The notes: generated by a model not told the origin, from the letters alone. A stretch of DNA of 64,000 bases from an uncultured Collinsella sp. (GCA_958437935.1 CAUBPS010000014.1:1-64000); one strand, 5' to 3'; shown: positions 25,670 to 35,750, counted from the first letter of the stretch. Made by a program: numbers and translations.

Positions 25670-27778
25670 CTAGGCCTGTTCGGTGCCTGCGGCCTCCAGA
25701 CCGATCAAACGGAACGGGTCCGCCACGCCGCCGATAGACTTTTGCAGCTCGCGTTGACGCTGCGAATCCTGCGCGGCCTGCACGGTCAGCGCGCGACGGG
25801 CCTCATCATCGAGCGAACGGTCCTGGCGCAGCTTGGCCTGTGCGGCACGCATGCGGCGCTTGATGGTGTAGAGCTCGAGCGTATCGAGCATGAACACGAT
25901 GTTCGTCTCGGTGGGGTGCTTGCTCGTCGCGGAGATGCGCCCGGCACTCACAAGCGTTGCCGCCTCGGGACAGACCGAGCGCGCCGCATCCATGCAGGCT
26001 GCAGGATCGGTTCCCGGCGGCGTTGCCAGAACGGCCCATGCGATGGACTCGTGACGTGGGTCAACCCACTCGATAGAGCAGATGCGGTCGGCATACGTGC
26101 GGAACAGGTCGGGGTAGCTCGTGAGCATCGTCAACAGCTCGCGCTCCCCTGCCAAGGACTTGCGCTCAAGATCAGTAAGAACCATCGGCGCCGCCGCAGC
26201 CGGAGCGCCCGAACCATCAGTCACAGGCACAGCACCCATACCATCAGGCACATCGATCGGCGGCAGGTCGTCGACGACCTCCACGGGCGCGGCACCGTAG
26301 GCATCGAGCGGGACGTAGTCATACGGCTCTTCTTCGACCGGCGCGGACACCGGCGGCGTCGCGCCCGATGCCCAAGCACCGCGAGATGCCCCCTGCGAAC
26401 CAGACGTCCGACCGCCCGCGCTACCAGAGCGCTCGGCTTGCGCCCGCTGGCGTTCATAGTTCTGCTCACGACGTCGTTCCGCATCTTCGCGCTTGGCGAC
26501 ATCGCGAAACACGCGACCCGAACTCGCGCGAACCGTCTCCAGATCCAAACCCAACAGATCGGCAATCTGGATAAAGTATGTGTCGATCATATAGCTATCG
26601 CGCAGCGGATAGATAAGCGTCAGCGCATCTTCCAGCGCCTTGGCACGACCGCCCGGCGTGGTGATGTCACTCGACTCCTGCAGCGAACGGTAGACAAAGT
26701 CCATGAGCGGCTCGGCAGCGTCGATGCGCGCCTGAAGCTCCTGTCCACCATGCGCTGTGATGAACTCCATGGGGTCGTTGCCGTCGGGCAGCACCACGCA
26801 GCGCAGGTCCATCGAATCCTGCTCGATAAATTGAATCGCGCGACGGGCGGCCTTCTGGCCCGCGGCATCGCCATCGAACATATACACGATACGCTTGGCA
26901 AAGCGGGTGAGCGTCTTGACGTGATGCTCCGTGAGCGCGGTGCCCAGCGTGGCGACAACGTTTTTGATCCCCGCCTCCCAGCAGGCGATGCAATCGGTAT
27001 AGCCCTCCACCACGATGGCCGTATCCTGCGCGACGATAAACTCCTTGGCCCAGTTAAAGCCATAGAGGTTTCGCTTTTTATGGAACACGCTCGTCTCGGC
27101 GGTGTTGAGGTACTTGGGTTGGCCGTCACCCATGATGCGCCCGCCAAAGGCAATGTTGTGACCCTGCTCGTCAAAGATGGGAAACATCACGCGGTCGTAG
27201 AAGCGGTCGGCAAGCTGCCCGCGCCCGCGGCTCACGGCAACGTTGGCGTCGATCATCTCCTGCGGGGTAAAACCCGCCTGGGACAGGTGCGACACCAGCG
27301 CGTTGCGGCCCGGTGCAAAGCCCAGGCAGTAGCGGCGGCAGACGTCGCCACCCATACCACGGCTGGCAAAGTACTCGCGTGGACGGCCGTCCTTACCGCG
27401 CATAAGCATGGTGTGGTAGAACTGGGCGGTCTCGGCACACAGATCGTAGATGCGGGCACGCTTGGTACCGCGCTCGCGACGATCTCCGATGTCATGCAGC
27501 TCAATACCCGCACGATCGGCCAAATAGCGGATTGACTCGGGAAAGCTCAGGTTTTCGCGCTTCATGATATAGGTGAAGACGTCGCCGCCTTCGCCGCAGC
27601 CAAAGCAGTGCCAGACCTGCGTAGCGGGGATAATGTGGAAAGAAGGCGTCTTTTCGCCATGGAAGGGGCAGCAACCCCAAAACTCATGGCCGCGGGGCTT
27701 GAGCTCAACCGTTTCCTGCACGATGGCAACTAAGTCGGACGCAGCGCGTACCTGGTCTTTTTCCTCATCGCTAATCAC
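25670..27778 (-). CDS. dnaG: DNA primase
   Basis: DnaG makes RNA primers for replication. The N-terminal zinc ribbon reads CCPFHGEKTPSF and WHCFGCGEGGD. The catalytic TOPRIM region shows VVEGYTDCIACWEAGI and MFDGDAAGQKAA. A linker rich in Gly, Ser and Pro (about residues 440-530) precedes the C-terminal helicase-binding domain. Length 702 is somewhat above average owing to that linker. Its first bases overlap the ribF 3' end by 8, so it is translationally linked to the upstream translation-factor operon. Confidence 0.96.
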   Translation of the reverse strand: MISDEEKDQVRAASDLVAIVQETVELKPRGHEFWGCCPFHGEKTPSFHIIPATQVWHCFGCGEGGDVFTYIMKRENLSFPESIRYLADRAGIELHDIGDRRERGTKRARIYDLCAETAQFYHTMLMRGKDGRPREYFASRGMGGDVCRRYCLGFAPGRNALVSHLSQAGFTPQEMIDANVAVSRGRGQLADRFYDRVMFPIFDEQGHNIAFGGRIMGDGQPKYLNTAETSVFHKKRNLYGFNWAKEFIVAQDTAIVVEGYTDCIACWEAGIKNVVATLGTALTEHHVKTLTRFAKRIVYMFDGDAAGQKAARRAIQFIEQDSMDLRCVVLPDGNDPMEFITAHGGQELQARIDAAEPLMDFVYRSLQESSDITTPGGRAKALEDALTLIYPLRDSYMIDTYFIQIADLLGLDLETVRASSGRVFRDVAKREDAERRREQNYERQRAQAERSGSAGGRTSGSQGASRGAWASGATPPVSAPVEEEPYDYVPLDAYGAAPVEVVDDLPPIDVPDGMGAVPVTDGSGAPAAAAPMVLTDLERKSLAGERELLTMLTSYPDLFRTYADRICSIEWVDPRHESIAWAVLATPPGTDPAACMDAARSVCPEAATLVSAGRISATSKHPTETNIVFMLDTLELYTIKRRMRAAQAKLRQDRSLDDEARRALTVQAAQDSQRQRELQKSIGGVADPFRLIGLEAAGTEQA

Positions 27779-28778
27779 GGATACTCACCCCCTGCTCGCC
27801 CAAGTTGTGACGAATATCCTCGATATTACCCTCGACGGTCGAGATCAACTCATCCAGCGATTCGAACACACGCGAGGGACGCAGCCAGCGCGTAAACGCC
27901 AGCGAAACGGAAGCGCCGTACAGGTCGCCCGTATAACCAATTAAGTTAGCCTCGAGATGCGATGAAGCGGCATCGTCGGCATACGTCGGCGGCAGGCCGA
28001 CGTTAACGGCAGCAGGCCATACGGTGTCATCGACGAGCACCAGGCCCTCATACACGCCATCGGCAGGCACCTGAATGCCGTCGGGAACCTGCAGGTTTGC
28101 CGTGGGAAAGCCCATGCCAGAGCCCTCGTGACGGCCGCGAATAACACCGCCGCGCAGCATATACGGGCGGCCGAGCAACTCAGCAGCCAGCTCCACATGG
28201 CCCTGTCCCAGCTCATGACGGATGCGGGTGGCGCAAATGGCCTCACCGCCCTCGCAAAGCAGATCGTGACCATACACGTCAACGCCGTGCTCGGAACCCC
28301 AGACGCGCATCTCGGCAACACCAGAAGCACCGCCACGACCCAGCCTAAAATCGCTGCCAACGCGAATCGAACGAATGTCGACCACGCGTGACAACAGTGT
28401 GAGAAAACCGACATGGTCGAGTGCCGCAACCTCAGGCGTAAAGGGAACGGCCACCACTGCATCGACCCCGGTCTGAGCCAAGGCATGTAGACGGTCGGCC
28501 GTCGTCATCAATTTTTGAGCGGGCGAAGGACTCACCACAACGTCCGGATCGGGATCGAAAGTGACCACGACCGCCTTGCAGCCATGGGCGCGCGCATCGC
28601 TAACAAGCGCCGCAATGAGCTCCTGGTGACCACGGTGAACGCCGTCGAACACGCCGATGGCGATCGAGGCAGCACCCAAGTGCTCGCACTCATCAAACGC
28701 ATCGGCAGTGACGATGCGAGCCTCGTCCGACTCGCCTTCAAAAAAGATACGCGCAAGCTCGCGAGCGGACAACATCAT
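27771..28778 (-). CDS. ribF: Bifunctional riboflavin kinase / FAD synthetase
   Basis: RibF makes FMN and FAD from riboflavin. The N-terminal adenylyltransferase shows SIAIGVFDGVHRGHQELI; the C-terminal kinase has MLRGGVIRGRHEGSGMGFPTANLQ, with the conserved PTAN. The 335-residue length is normal, with a short N-terminal extension before the first strand. The ATG overlaps the truB stop codon by four bases. Confidence 0.95.
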   Translation of the reverse strand: MMLSARELARIFFEGESDEARIVTADAFDECEHLGAASIAIGVFDGVHRGHQELIAALVSDARAHGCKAVVVTFDPDPDVVVSPSPAQKLMTTADRLHALAQTGVDAVVAVPFTPEVAALDHVGFLTLLSRVVDIRSIRVGSDFRLGRGGASGVAEMRVWGSEHGVDVYGHDLLCEGGEAICATRIRHELGQGHVELAAELLGRPYMLRGGVIRGRHEGSGMGFPTANLQVPDGIQVPADGVYEGLVLVDDTVWPAAVNVGLPPTYADDAASSHLEANLIGYTGDLYGASVSLAFTRWLRPSRVFESLDELISTVEGNIEDIRHNLGEQGVSIRD

Positions 28779-29707
28779 CGAACACCGCCGATTGCCTGCG
28801 GAAACACGTGCTCCATGACAAAGCGGCCACTTTCGATGCGGGCGAGCGCCTTGAGTCCCCCATCGAGCACCAGCGCAAACGGCGCTTTCGAAGCATCGAA
28901 ATCGGCAAGCGCACGCTCAACGGGAATGCGTCGGCCGCAGAGCAGATCGTCGGCAAGATTGCCCGGCAAGTCAACACGCGAGGCGCCCAGGGCCGCAATG
29001 GGATCCAGGGCAAAGCCAGCCGCGGACTCGGGAGAAAGCTCCTCGACCGCATGACAAGCGCCAATGGAAACAACACCGGAAGCCGTGCGGCGCAGCGCGG
29101 AAATGTGCGCGGCGCTCTCGCAGGCGCGGCCCAAATCGCGAGCGAGCGCACGGATATAGGTACCCTTACTCACCGAGAACGCCACGGTCCACACACACGT
29201 ATCACCTTCGCCGCCCACGGCGATCAGGTCGGCGGCATAGACCTCGACGGGACGCGGAGGTAGGTCCACCGCATTGCCCTCGCGAGCAGACTTGTAGGCG
29301 CGAACGCCATTGACCGAGATAGCCGAAAACGCCGGCGGCACCTGCATCTGCGGACCCAGCATGGCGGCCAGGCGCTCACGGGCATAGGCAGGATCGCGGA
29401 GCTCGTTGGCAACAGCCACCGTGCGGACTGCCTCGCCCTCCGCATCATCGGTATTGGTCTCGGCGCCAAACGAGATGTCGGCGACATAGCTTTTGGTATC
29501 GAGGGTTAGCATGCCCAGCAGACGGGTGGCCTGGCCAACACCCACCACCATGACACCCGATGCCATGGGGTCGAGCGTGCCGGCATGGCCGACGCGCCGC
29601 TCATGGAGGGCGCGCCGGCATTTCGAAACCACATCGTGGGACGTGCAGCCCACCGGCTTATCGACGGCGAGCAGCATATTCAGTTGAGAAGGTGTACGAC
29701 GAGCCAT
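28775..29707 (-). CDS. truB: tRNA pseudouridine-55 synthase TruB
   Basis: TruB makes pseudouridine 55 in the T loop of tRNA. VDKPVGCTSHDVVSKCRR and HAGTLDPMASGVMVVGVG (catalytic Asp in GTLDP) are present, followed by KSYVADISFG and a C-terminal PUA-like region. Length is 310. It sits between nrnA and ribF, a widely conserved order. Confidence 0.96.
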   Translation of the reverse strand: MARRTPSQLNMLLAVDKPVGCTSHDVVSKCRRALHERRVGHAGTLDPMASGVMVVGVGQATRLLGMLTLDTKSYVADISFGAETNTDDAEGEAVRTVAVANELRDPAYARERLAAMLGPQMQVPPAFSAISVNGVRAYKSAREGNAVDLPPRPVEVYAADLIAVGGEGDTCVWTVAFSVSKGTYIRALARDLGRACESAAHISALRRTASGVVSIGACHAVEELSPESAAGFALDPIAALGASRVDLPGNLADDLLCGRRIPVERALADFDASKAPFALVLDGGLKALARIESGRFVMEHVFPQAIGGVR

Positions 29708-29722
29708 GTACCATCCAAAAAG

Positions 29723-30766
29723 TTAAAGCTCGACGGTCACCGAAGCGGGATCCTCCCCCACCAGCTCGGCCAGCATGGGAAGTGCCACGGTAAGCGTCTC
29801 GAGAATCGTTCCGTTGTTGGAGAAACCGGCGGCAGCGGGATGTCCGCCTCCGCCAAATGCAGCAGCGATCTCGGACACGTTGAGGTCGCCCTTGGAGCGC
29901 AGGTTGCCGCGCACCTTGGTATCGCCCTCAATGCCCTTCAGGAACAGGCAGACCTCCACGCCCATCACCGAGCGCACCACGTCAACCAGGCCGTCGCACT
30001 CATCCGAGGTGACACCGCAAGCCTCAAGGTCACTCTGGTACGCGTAACTATACGCGACGCGCCCGTGGGCCACCGTCTTGATGCGGCCCATAACGATGGA
30101 CTTGAGGTGCAAAAACTCAACGCGCATGCTCTGGTAGACCTCGAGTGCCACACGCGCCGGATCGGCACCGTGGGCAACCAGACGCGAGGCTGCATGGAAC
30201 GCGGCGGCATCGGCGTTTTGGTACTGGAAACGGCCGGTATCGGTAACCAAGCCACACAGCAGGCAGGTCGCAACGCCATCACGTGCGACAATGCCGCAAT
30301 TGTCCAAGAAGCGGTCGATGATCATGGCACAGGCTGCAGCTTCGACGCGCCTCAGGCTGAGCTCGGCAAACTCCTCGCGCGCCGGATGGTGATCGAAGCA
30401 CACCACATGCTTGGAGCGACGAAGCACCTCGGCGGAATTATTGAGACGCTCGACGACCGGTACGTCCACCGAGATGAACAGGTCCGGATTGCCGGTATAC
30501 GCAGATGCCGATACCAGGCGATCGGAGCCTTCCATAAAGCGGTAGATGCGCGGAACCGGGCCATCATCTGCCAGCAGCAGGGCAATGTCCTTGTTGGGGA
30601 AAAACTTCATAAGCGAGAGGCCCAGACCCAGCACGGAGCCCAGGGCGTCGCCATCGGGAGAAGTGTGTCCCGAAATCGCAATGGAGGACGCACCCTCGAT
30701 GAGCTCGAGGATGCGTCGCTGAATATCTGCAGACTCGCACGAGGCGAGGTCGGCGGAATTAGTCAT
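29723..30766 (-). CDS. nrnA: DHH-family phosphoesterase, NrnA-like (oligoribonuclease / pAp phosphatase)
   Basis: The N-terminal DHH domain has SGHTSPDGDALGSVLGL and VCFDHHPARE, the manganese ligands; the C-terminal DHHA1 domain ends with GGGGHPAAAGFS. NrnA degrades short oligoribonucleotides and 3'-phosphoadenosine 5'-phosphate. In c-di-GMP-using bacteria such enzymes also clear pGpG, which may matter given the PelD protein encoded 20 kb away, but that link is inference. Length 347 is usual. It overlaps rbfA by 8 bases. Confidence 0.92.
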   Translation of the reverse strand: MTNSADLASCESADIQRRILELIEGASSIAISGHTSPDGDALGSVLGLGLSLMKFFPNKDIALLLADDGPVPRIYRFMEGSDRLVSASAYTGNPDLFISVDVPVVERLNNSAEVLRRSKHVVCFDHHPAREEFAELSLRRVEAAACAMIIDRFLDNCGIVARDGVATCLLCGLVTDTGRFQYQNADAAAFHAASRLVAHGADPARVALEVYQSMRVEFLHLKSIVMGRIKTVAHGRVAYSYAYQSDLEACGVTSDECDGLVDVVRSVMGVEVCLFLKGIEGDTKVRGNLRSKGDLNVSEIAAAFGGGGHPAAAGFSNNGTILETLTVALPMLAELVGEDPASVTVEL

Positions 30767-31169
30767 CTAAAGCTGCCTCCTGGGCGGCATCCGCTATCGG
30801 ATAGCCGTCCTCGTCCTTTTCGATCGCAAGCGTGGCGGGAACGTTTTCCAGCGCACGCGTGATGCGCTCGGCCTCATCGGTCGAACGATCGATGCGAAAA
30901 TCGAGCTCGGGCGTGACACGCCAATCGAGCGAGCGAGCCAACAGGCTGCGAATACGGCCCTTGGCGCTTGCGAGCGCCTCCATGACCTCGTCGTAGCGGC
31001 TCGCATCGCACGACACGAACACACGCGCGAACGAACGGTCCACCGCGACCTCGACCGCGGTCAAAGTAACCAGGTCGAGACGCGGATCGGAAACCTCAAA
31101 GAGCAGGATATAACCAAGCTTCTCGCGAAGCTGCTCGCCCAGACGGCGGGTTGCCTGCGTTTGCTTCAT
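30759..31169 (-). CDS. rbfA: 30S ribosome-binding factor RbfA
   Basis: RbfA matures the 16S rRNA 5' end and helps cold adaptation. The 136-residue product contains LGYILLFEVSDPRLDLVTLTA and the KH-like core, with TPELDFRIDRSTDEAERI near the end, as in the family. It is 11 bases after infB and overlaps nrnA. Confidence 0.94.
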   Translation of the reverse strand: MKQTQATRRLGEQLREKLGYILLFEVSDPRLDLVTLTAVEVAVDRSFARVFVSCDASRYDEVMEALASAKGRIRSLLARSLDWRVTPELDFRIDRSTDEAERITRALENVPATLAIEKDEDGYPIADAAQEAALDD

Positions 31170-31180
31170 AGCGCTACCCC

Positions 31181-33895
31181 CTACTCGGTACGGGCAACCT
31201 GGTCGATGCGGTAACCCTCGATCTGGTCGCCGGGCTTGATGTCCTGGAAGTTCTCCAGGCCAATGCCGCCCTCGGAACCGCTCTTGAGGCTCTTGGCCTC
31301 GTCCTTGTAGTGGCGCATCGAGGCGATCTTGCCGTTGAAGACCACGATGCCGTCGCGCACCAGACGCACGGAATCGGTCGCGGCGATCTCGCCCTCTTCG
31401 ACGCGGACACCGGCGGCGATACCGACTTTGGGCACCTTGAAGGTGTCCAGGACGGTCGCGGTACCCGTGGAGACCTCGACCTCGGTGGGCTTGAGCATGC
31501 CGATACGGGCAGCGTCAAGTTCCTCGAGGCACTTGTAGATAACGTCGTAGCAACGGATCTCGACGCCCTCGCGCTCGGCAGCGGAGCGGGCCTTACCGTC
31601 GGGGCGGACGCCAAAGCCGATGATGATGGCGTTGGAGGCGTCGGCCAGGACGACGTCGGTCTCGTTGATGGCACCAACGGCGGAGTGGATCGTGTTGATA
31701 CGAACCTCGGACTGATCCATCTTGTCGAGCGAATCCTGAAGGGCCTCGATGGAACCCTGGACGTCGGCCTTGATGATCAGGTTGAGCTCCTTGACCTCGG
31801 CGTCTGCAATGGTCTCGAAGAGGTTCTCGAGCGTGACGTGCTTGACGCGGCTCTGCTCCTCGATACGGGCCTTGAGCGAACGCTCGTCGGCAAGGGCGCG
31901 AGCCTCGCGCTCGTCCTCGAACACGCGGAACTCGTCACCGGCGTTGGGCACGGACTGCAGGCCCAGGATCTCGACGGCGTCGGAGGGACCGGCCTCGGTG
32001 ACGGCGCGGCCCTTGGGGTCGAGCATGGCGCGGACGCGGCCGTAGGTGAGGCCGGCGACCAGCGTATCGCCCACGTGCAGGGTACCGCGGGTCACGAGCA
32101 CGGTAGCGACCGAGCCGCGGCCCTTGTCGAGCTTGGCCTCGAGGACGTTGCCGGAGGCAAAGGTGTCCGGGTTGGCCTTGAGCTCGAGCACATCTGCCTG
32201 GAGCAGCACGGTCTCGAGCAGATCGTCGATTCCGATCTTCTGCTTCGCCGAGATGTTGACGAACATGTTCTGTCCGCCCCACTCCTCGGGGATGACACCG
32301 TACTCGGTGAGCTCCTGGCGCACGCGGTCGGGGTTGGCACCCGGCTTATCGATCTTGTTGACGGCGACGACGATGGGTACGCCGGCGGCCTTGGCGTGGT
32401 TGATCGACTCGACGGTCTGGGGCATGACGCCGTCGTCGGCAGCCACGATCAGAATGACGATGTCGGTCACCTTGGCACCACGGGCACGCATGGCCGTAAA
32501 GGTGGCATGGCCCGGGGTATCGATGAAGGTGATCTTGCGGTCGTTGATCATAACCTGCGAAGCGCCGATTGCCTGGGTGATGCCGCCCGCCTCGCCGGCA
32601 GCGACACCGGTGTGACGGATGGCGTCGAGAAGGCTCGTCTTGCCGTGGTCGACGTGGCCCATGACGGTGACGACCGGGGCGCGTGGCTTAAGGTCGGCGG
32701 GATCGTCGTAGAACGAGAAGGTGTTCTCCTCCTCGGGGGTGATGATCTTGATCTGACGACCCAGGTCGTCGGCAACGAGCTCGACGAGGTCATCGGACAT
32801 GGACTGCGTCATGGTGAGCGGCGTACCCAGCAGGAACAGGCGCTTGATGATGTCGTTGGCCGGAACGTCGAGCGCCTCGGCGAGCTCCTGAACGGTAACG
32901 CCCTGGGAAACCTTGATGGCGTCGAGCTCCTCGGGGTTCACGCCCTGGGCCAGCGCCTCCTCTATCTTGCGCTCCTCCTGAGCCTTGGCAGCCTCGCGCT
33001 CGCGCTTCTCCTTGCGCTTCTTGCGGCGACCGGTGGACTCGCGAGAGGCCTCCTCGACGGCGGCACGAGCCTCCTCGAGCACCTTCTCGCGGCTGTACTC
33101 CTCGGCCTCGCGAGCCATGCGGCTATAGTGGTCCTCTTCGTTGTTGTGACCGCCCTTGCGCTTCTTGCCCTTGCCCTGCTTATCGGGGTTGGGGAAGTCC
33201 ATGCCGGCAGCGACGTTGTTGCTGGCGTTGGTGCGATGGCTGTGCGGACGGCTCTCGGAGGCGTTACGCTCGGAGTTGTTGTCGGAGGCGTTGCGATCGT
33301 TACGACGGCCACCGCGGCGGTCGTTGTTGCCGCCACGACGGTTACCGCGCTCGGCGGCGCGCTCGGCCTTGGCCTTGTCCTCGGCGTCCTTCTTCTCCTT
33401 GAGCACGGTCTCCTGTGCGGCGATCTGGTCGAGCAGGGAACGGAAGCGCGAACCGGAGTCGGAAGCGGGAACGGCGCGGCGCTGGGCCTCGCGGGCAGCC
33501 TCCTCCTTCTCGCGGGCAAGGCGCTCCTGCTCGGCCTTCTTCTTGGCCTCGGCCTCGGCGCGGGCAGCCTCCTCGGCAGCCTGGGCTGCGGCAAACTGGC
33601 GGCGCTCCTCCTCGCGTGCCTTCTCGGCGGCGATGCGCTCACGCTCGGCCTCGGCGGCGCGTGCGGCCTCCTCGGCGGCAGCTGCCTGCTCCTCGGCCTG
33701 CTTGGCGGCCTCGACTTCCTGAGCGCGAGCCTCGATCACCGAGGCGAGCTGCTTGCGGACCATGGCGACATAGGCGTCCTCCAAGGTGGAGGAAGCGGAC
33801 TTAGCGGGAATCTTCATATCGGCGAGATGACCCATCAGTTCCTTGGAGGTCATGCCGAACTCTTTGGCCAGGGTGGACACACGGACTTTTGCCAT
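31181..33895 (-). CDS. infB: Translation initiation factor IF-2
   Basis: IF-2 is the GTPase that places initiator tRNA on the ribosome. The N-terminus has an IF2N helix (VRVSTLAKEFGMTSKELM). It is followed by about 300 low-complexity residues rich in Ala, Glu, Arg and, near 190-230, Arg/Asn. The G domain starts near residue 410 with VTVMGHVDHGKTSLLDAI, then DTPGHATFTAMRARGA and NKIDKP; domains II to IV follow. Length 904 is ordinary for actinobacteria. AGGTGA precedes the ATG. Confidence 0.98.
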   Translation of the reverse strand: MAKVRVSTLAKEFGMTSKELMGHLADMKIPAKSASSTLEDAYVAMVRKQLASVIEARAQEVEAAKQAEEQAAAAEEAARAAEAERERIAAEKAREEERRQFAAAQAAEEAARAEAEAKKKAEQERLAREKEEAAREAQRRAVPASDSGSRFRSLLDQIAAQETVLKEKKDAEDKAKAERAAERGNRRGGNNDRRGGRRNDRNASDNNSERNASESRPHSHRTNASNNVAAGMDFPNPDKQGKGKKRKGGHNNEEDHYSRMAREAEEYSREKVLEEARAAVEEASRESTGRRKKRKEKREREAAKAQEERKIEEALAQGVNPEELDAIKVSQGVTVQELAEALDVPANDIIKRLFLLGTPLTMTQSMSDDLVELVADDLGRQIKIITPEEENTFSFYDDPADLKPRAPVVTVMGHVDHGKTSLLDAIRHTGVAAGEAGGITQAIGASQVMINDRKITFIDTPGHATFTAMRARGAKVTDIVILIVAADDGVMPQTVESINHAKAAGVPIVVAVNKIDKPGANPDRVRQELTEYGVIPEEWGGQNMFVNISAKQKIGIDDLLETVLLQADVLELKANPDTFASGNVLEAKLDKGRGSVATVLVTRGTLHVGDTLVAGLTYGRVRAMLDPKGRAVTEAGPSDAVEILGLQSVPNAGDEFRVFEDEREARALADERSLKARIEEQSRVKHVTLENLFETIADAEVKELNLIIKADVQGSIEALQDSLDKMDQSEVRINTIHSAVGAINETDVVLADASNAIIIGFGVRPDGKARSAAEREGVEIRCYDVIYKCLEELDAARIGMLKPTEVEVSTGTATVLDTFKVPKVGIAAGVRVEEGEIAATDSVRLVRDGIVVFNGKIASMRHYKDEAKSLKSGSEGGIGLENFQDIKPGDQIEGYRIDQVARTE

Positions 33896-33986
33896 ATGAC
33901 TTCACCTACCCTTTCTGGCACCTTGGGTGCCTAGAGACTGAACGAGCGTGGGAGATGCGCCGGGACCTGCCCGGCGCGACCGCGCG

Positions 33987-35234
33987 CTAGATCAGGTCCT
34001 CCGCATCATCGAAGGCGTCGGTGTCGTGGATACCGCAGAAACGGGAGCCGGGACGGGCCTGGTTGCGGCACTGGATGCCGTCCTCGGACACGTACTCGCA
34101 GCGACGGACGTCCTCGTCCTCCTCGTCACCGATCAGGTCGGCGGCGGGCTCCTCGTGAACGGGGACGTTCTTGAGGATGTCGGCGGCAAGCGTCTCGGAC
34201 TTGATGTCGATGTGCCAGCCGGTCAGGCGCGCGGCGAGGCGGGCGTTCTGGCCCTCCTTGCCGATGGCGAGGGACAGCTGGTCGTCGGGCACGATGACGC
34301 CGGCGTAGGCCTTCTCCTCGTCGATGAGGACGCGGGTGACCTTAGCGGGCGACAGGGCGTTGGCAACGTAGACGGCAGGATCGGCATCCCACAGGATGAC
34401 GTCGACGCGCTCGCCGCGGAGCTCGCCCACGACAGCGCGAACACGGCTGCCCTTGGGGCCGACGCAGGCGCCCACGGGATCCAGACGGTCGTCAAGCGAG
34501 TGGACGGCGACCTTGGAGCGCTGGCCGGGCTCGCGGGCGATCGACTTGATCTGGACGGTGCCCTCATAGATCTCGGGCACCTCCTGCTCAAACAGACGAC
34601 GCATGAGCTCGGGGTGGGTACGGGAGATGACAATCGGCGGACGGCTGTGCTCGCCACGAACCGGCTGCAGGTTGGAGTTGGGGTCGCGAACGTCGATGAT
34701 CACGGCCTTGATGTGCTGATTGTGCAGGTAGCGCTCGCCCATCGGACGCTCGTTGCGCTCGTTCTCGTAACGACGCTGATCGAAGTGCGGCAGCTCGGCC
34801 TCGACGCCTTCGCGAATCTTGACGATCGTGAAGTCGGGCGTGGACTGCAGCACGGTGCCGCTGATGAGGTCACCGATGCGGCCGGAGAACTCCTCGTAGA
34901 TCTGCTCGCGGGCGGAGTTACGCACGATGGCGTTGATCTCGGCCTTGGCGTGCTGGGCAGCGATGCGGCTCGTGTTCTTGGGGGTGACGTCGATCTCCTC
35001 GAACTCGGTGAAGTTGCCCTCCTCGTCCATGGAATCGTCGATCGGCTCCAGGCGGTAGACGTAGATCTTGCCGGTGGTGCGGTCGATGGTCACCTTGGCG
35101 CCCCACTCAAGATGAAGGATCTCGGCATAGCTCTTGGCGAGCGACTGCTCCAGGCGGTCGATCAGGTAGAGCTGGTCGATGTGCTTCTCCTGGCAAAGCT
35201 CCATCAGGGCGGACATCATGTCGGATGCTGCCAT
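33987..35234 (-). CDS. nusA: Transcription termination/antitermination factor NusA with a zinc-finger-like tail
   Basis: NusA binds RNA polymerase and nascent RNA. The N-terminal domain (LMELCQEKHIDQLYLIDRLE), an S1 domain near 130-200 and two KH domains (CVGPKGSRVRAVVGELRGE and LAIGKEGQNARLAARLTGW) are present. After about residue 370 comes a short tail with C-x8-C-x9-C-x2-H (EYVSEDGIQCRNQARPGS, then FCGIHD), the pattern of a small zinc-binding module. This is not part of canonical NusA. The gene for YlxR, often found between nusA and infB, is absent. rimP ends one base upstream. Confidence 0.95.
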   Translation of the reverse strand: MAASDMMSALMELCQEKHIDQLYLIDRLEQSLAKSYAEILHLEWGAKVTIDRTTGKIYVYRLEPIDDSMDEEGNFTEFEEIDVTPKNTSRIAAQHAKAEINAIVRNSAREQIYEEFSGRIGDLISGTVLQSTPDFTIVKIREGVEAELPHFDQRRYENERNERPMGERYLHNQHIKAVIIDVRDPNSNLQPVRGEHSRPPIVISRTHPELMRRLFEQEVPEIYEGTVQIKSIAREPGQRSKVAVHSLDDRLDPVGACVGPKGSRVRAVVGELRGERVDVILWDADPAVYVANALSPAKVTRVLIDEEKAYAGVIVPDDQLSLAIGKEGQNARLAARLTGWHIDIKSETLAADILKNVPVHEEPAADLIGDEEDEDVRRCEYVSEDGIQCRNQARPGSRFCGIHDTDAFDDAEDLI

Positions 35235-35235
35235 C

Positions 35236-35730
35236 TTACTTTCCTTCCTTCGCGGGCTTGAAGTCGTAGGTGGGCTTCAACTTGCACTTTTTAACATCAG
35301 AGAAATCGAGGGTAACGGACTCGCCGTCCTCGAGCTCGAGGGTCACGTTCGTCTCGGTGGCGGCGGCAATCTTGCCGGCGTACTTGCGACGGCCCTCGGT
35401 GGCGGTGGAGGTGAGCTCGCAGTTTTCGCCCACAAAGCGGGCAAAGTCACTCGGGCGGCGCAGCGGGCGCGCCATACCCGGGCTCGACACCTCGAGCGTA
35501 TAGCTCGAAGAGATGGGGTCGAGCTCCTCAATCACATCGCCGACCCACTTGGTGTTGGCCGTGACGTCATTGAGCGACAGGCTCTGACCCTCGGCACCCT
35601 CGATACGCACGCGCACGCAGGGGGCCTTGGTGGCACCCACGAGCTCGACGTCGACGATGTCGACATCGTGCTGGGGGGCGACGGCCTCGAGCGCGTCGAT
35701 GATCGCCTGCTCGGTCTTGGTCTTGACCAT
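35236..35730 (-). CDS. rimP: Ribosome maturation factor RimP
   Basis: RimP assists 30S assembly. The 164-residue product has VDIVDVELVGATKAPCVRVRIE, LDPISSSYTLEVSSPGMARPL and the C-terminal SH3-like part ending with LDFSDVKKCKLKPTYDF. GGAGG stands seven bases before the ATG at 35730, which decides the start; the same frame is open upstream without a site. It is the first gene of the rimP-nusA-infB-rbfA-nrnA-truB-ribF-dnaG operon. Confidence 0.95.
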   Translation of the reverse strand: MVKTKTEQAIIDALEAVAPQHDVDIVDVELVGATKAPCVRVRIEGAEGQSLSLNDVTANTKWVGDVIEELDPISSSYTLEVSSPGMARPLRRPSDFARFVGENCELTSTATEGRRKYAGKIAAATETNVTLELEDGESVTLDFSDVKKCKLKPTYDFKPAKEGK

Positions 35731-35750
35731 TGCGGCACCTCCATCCATAC

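Noticed and set aside
31310..33934. Very long plus-strand open frame opposite infB (over 870 codons)
   Set aside because: It mirrors the GC-rich codons of infB, has strongly biased Gly/Leu/Val composition, no ribosome site and no family motif. Similar long antisense frames opposite ftsH, ffh, guaB and dnaG were rejected for the same reason.
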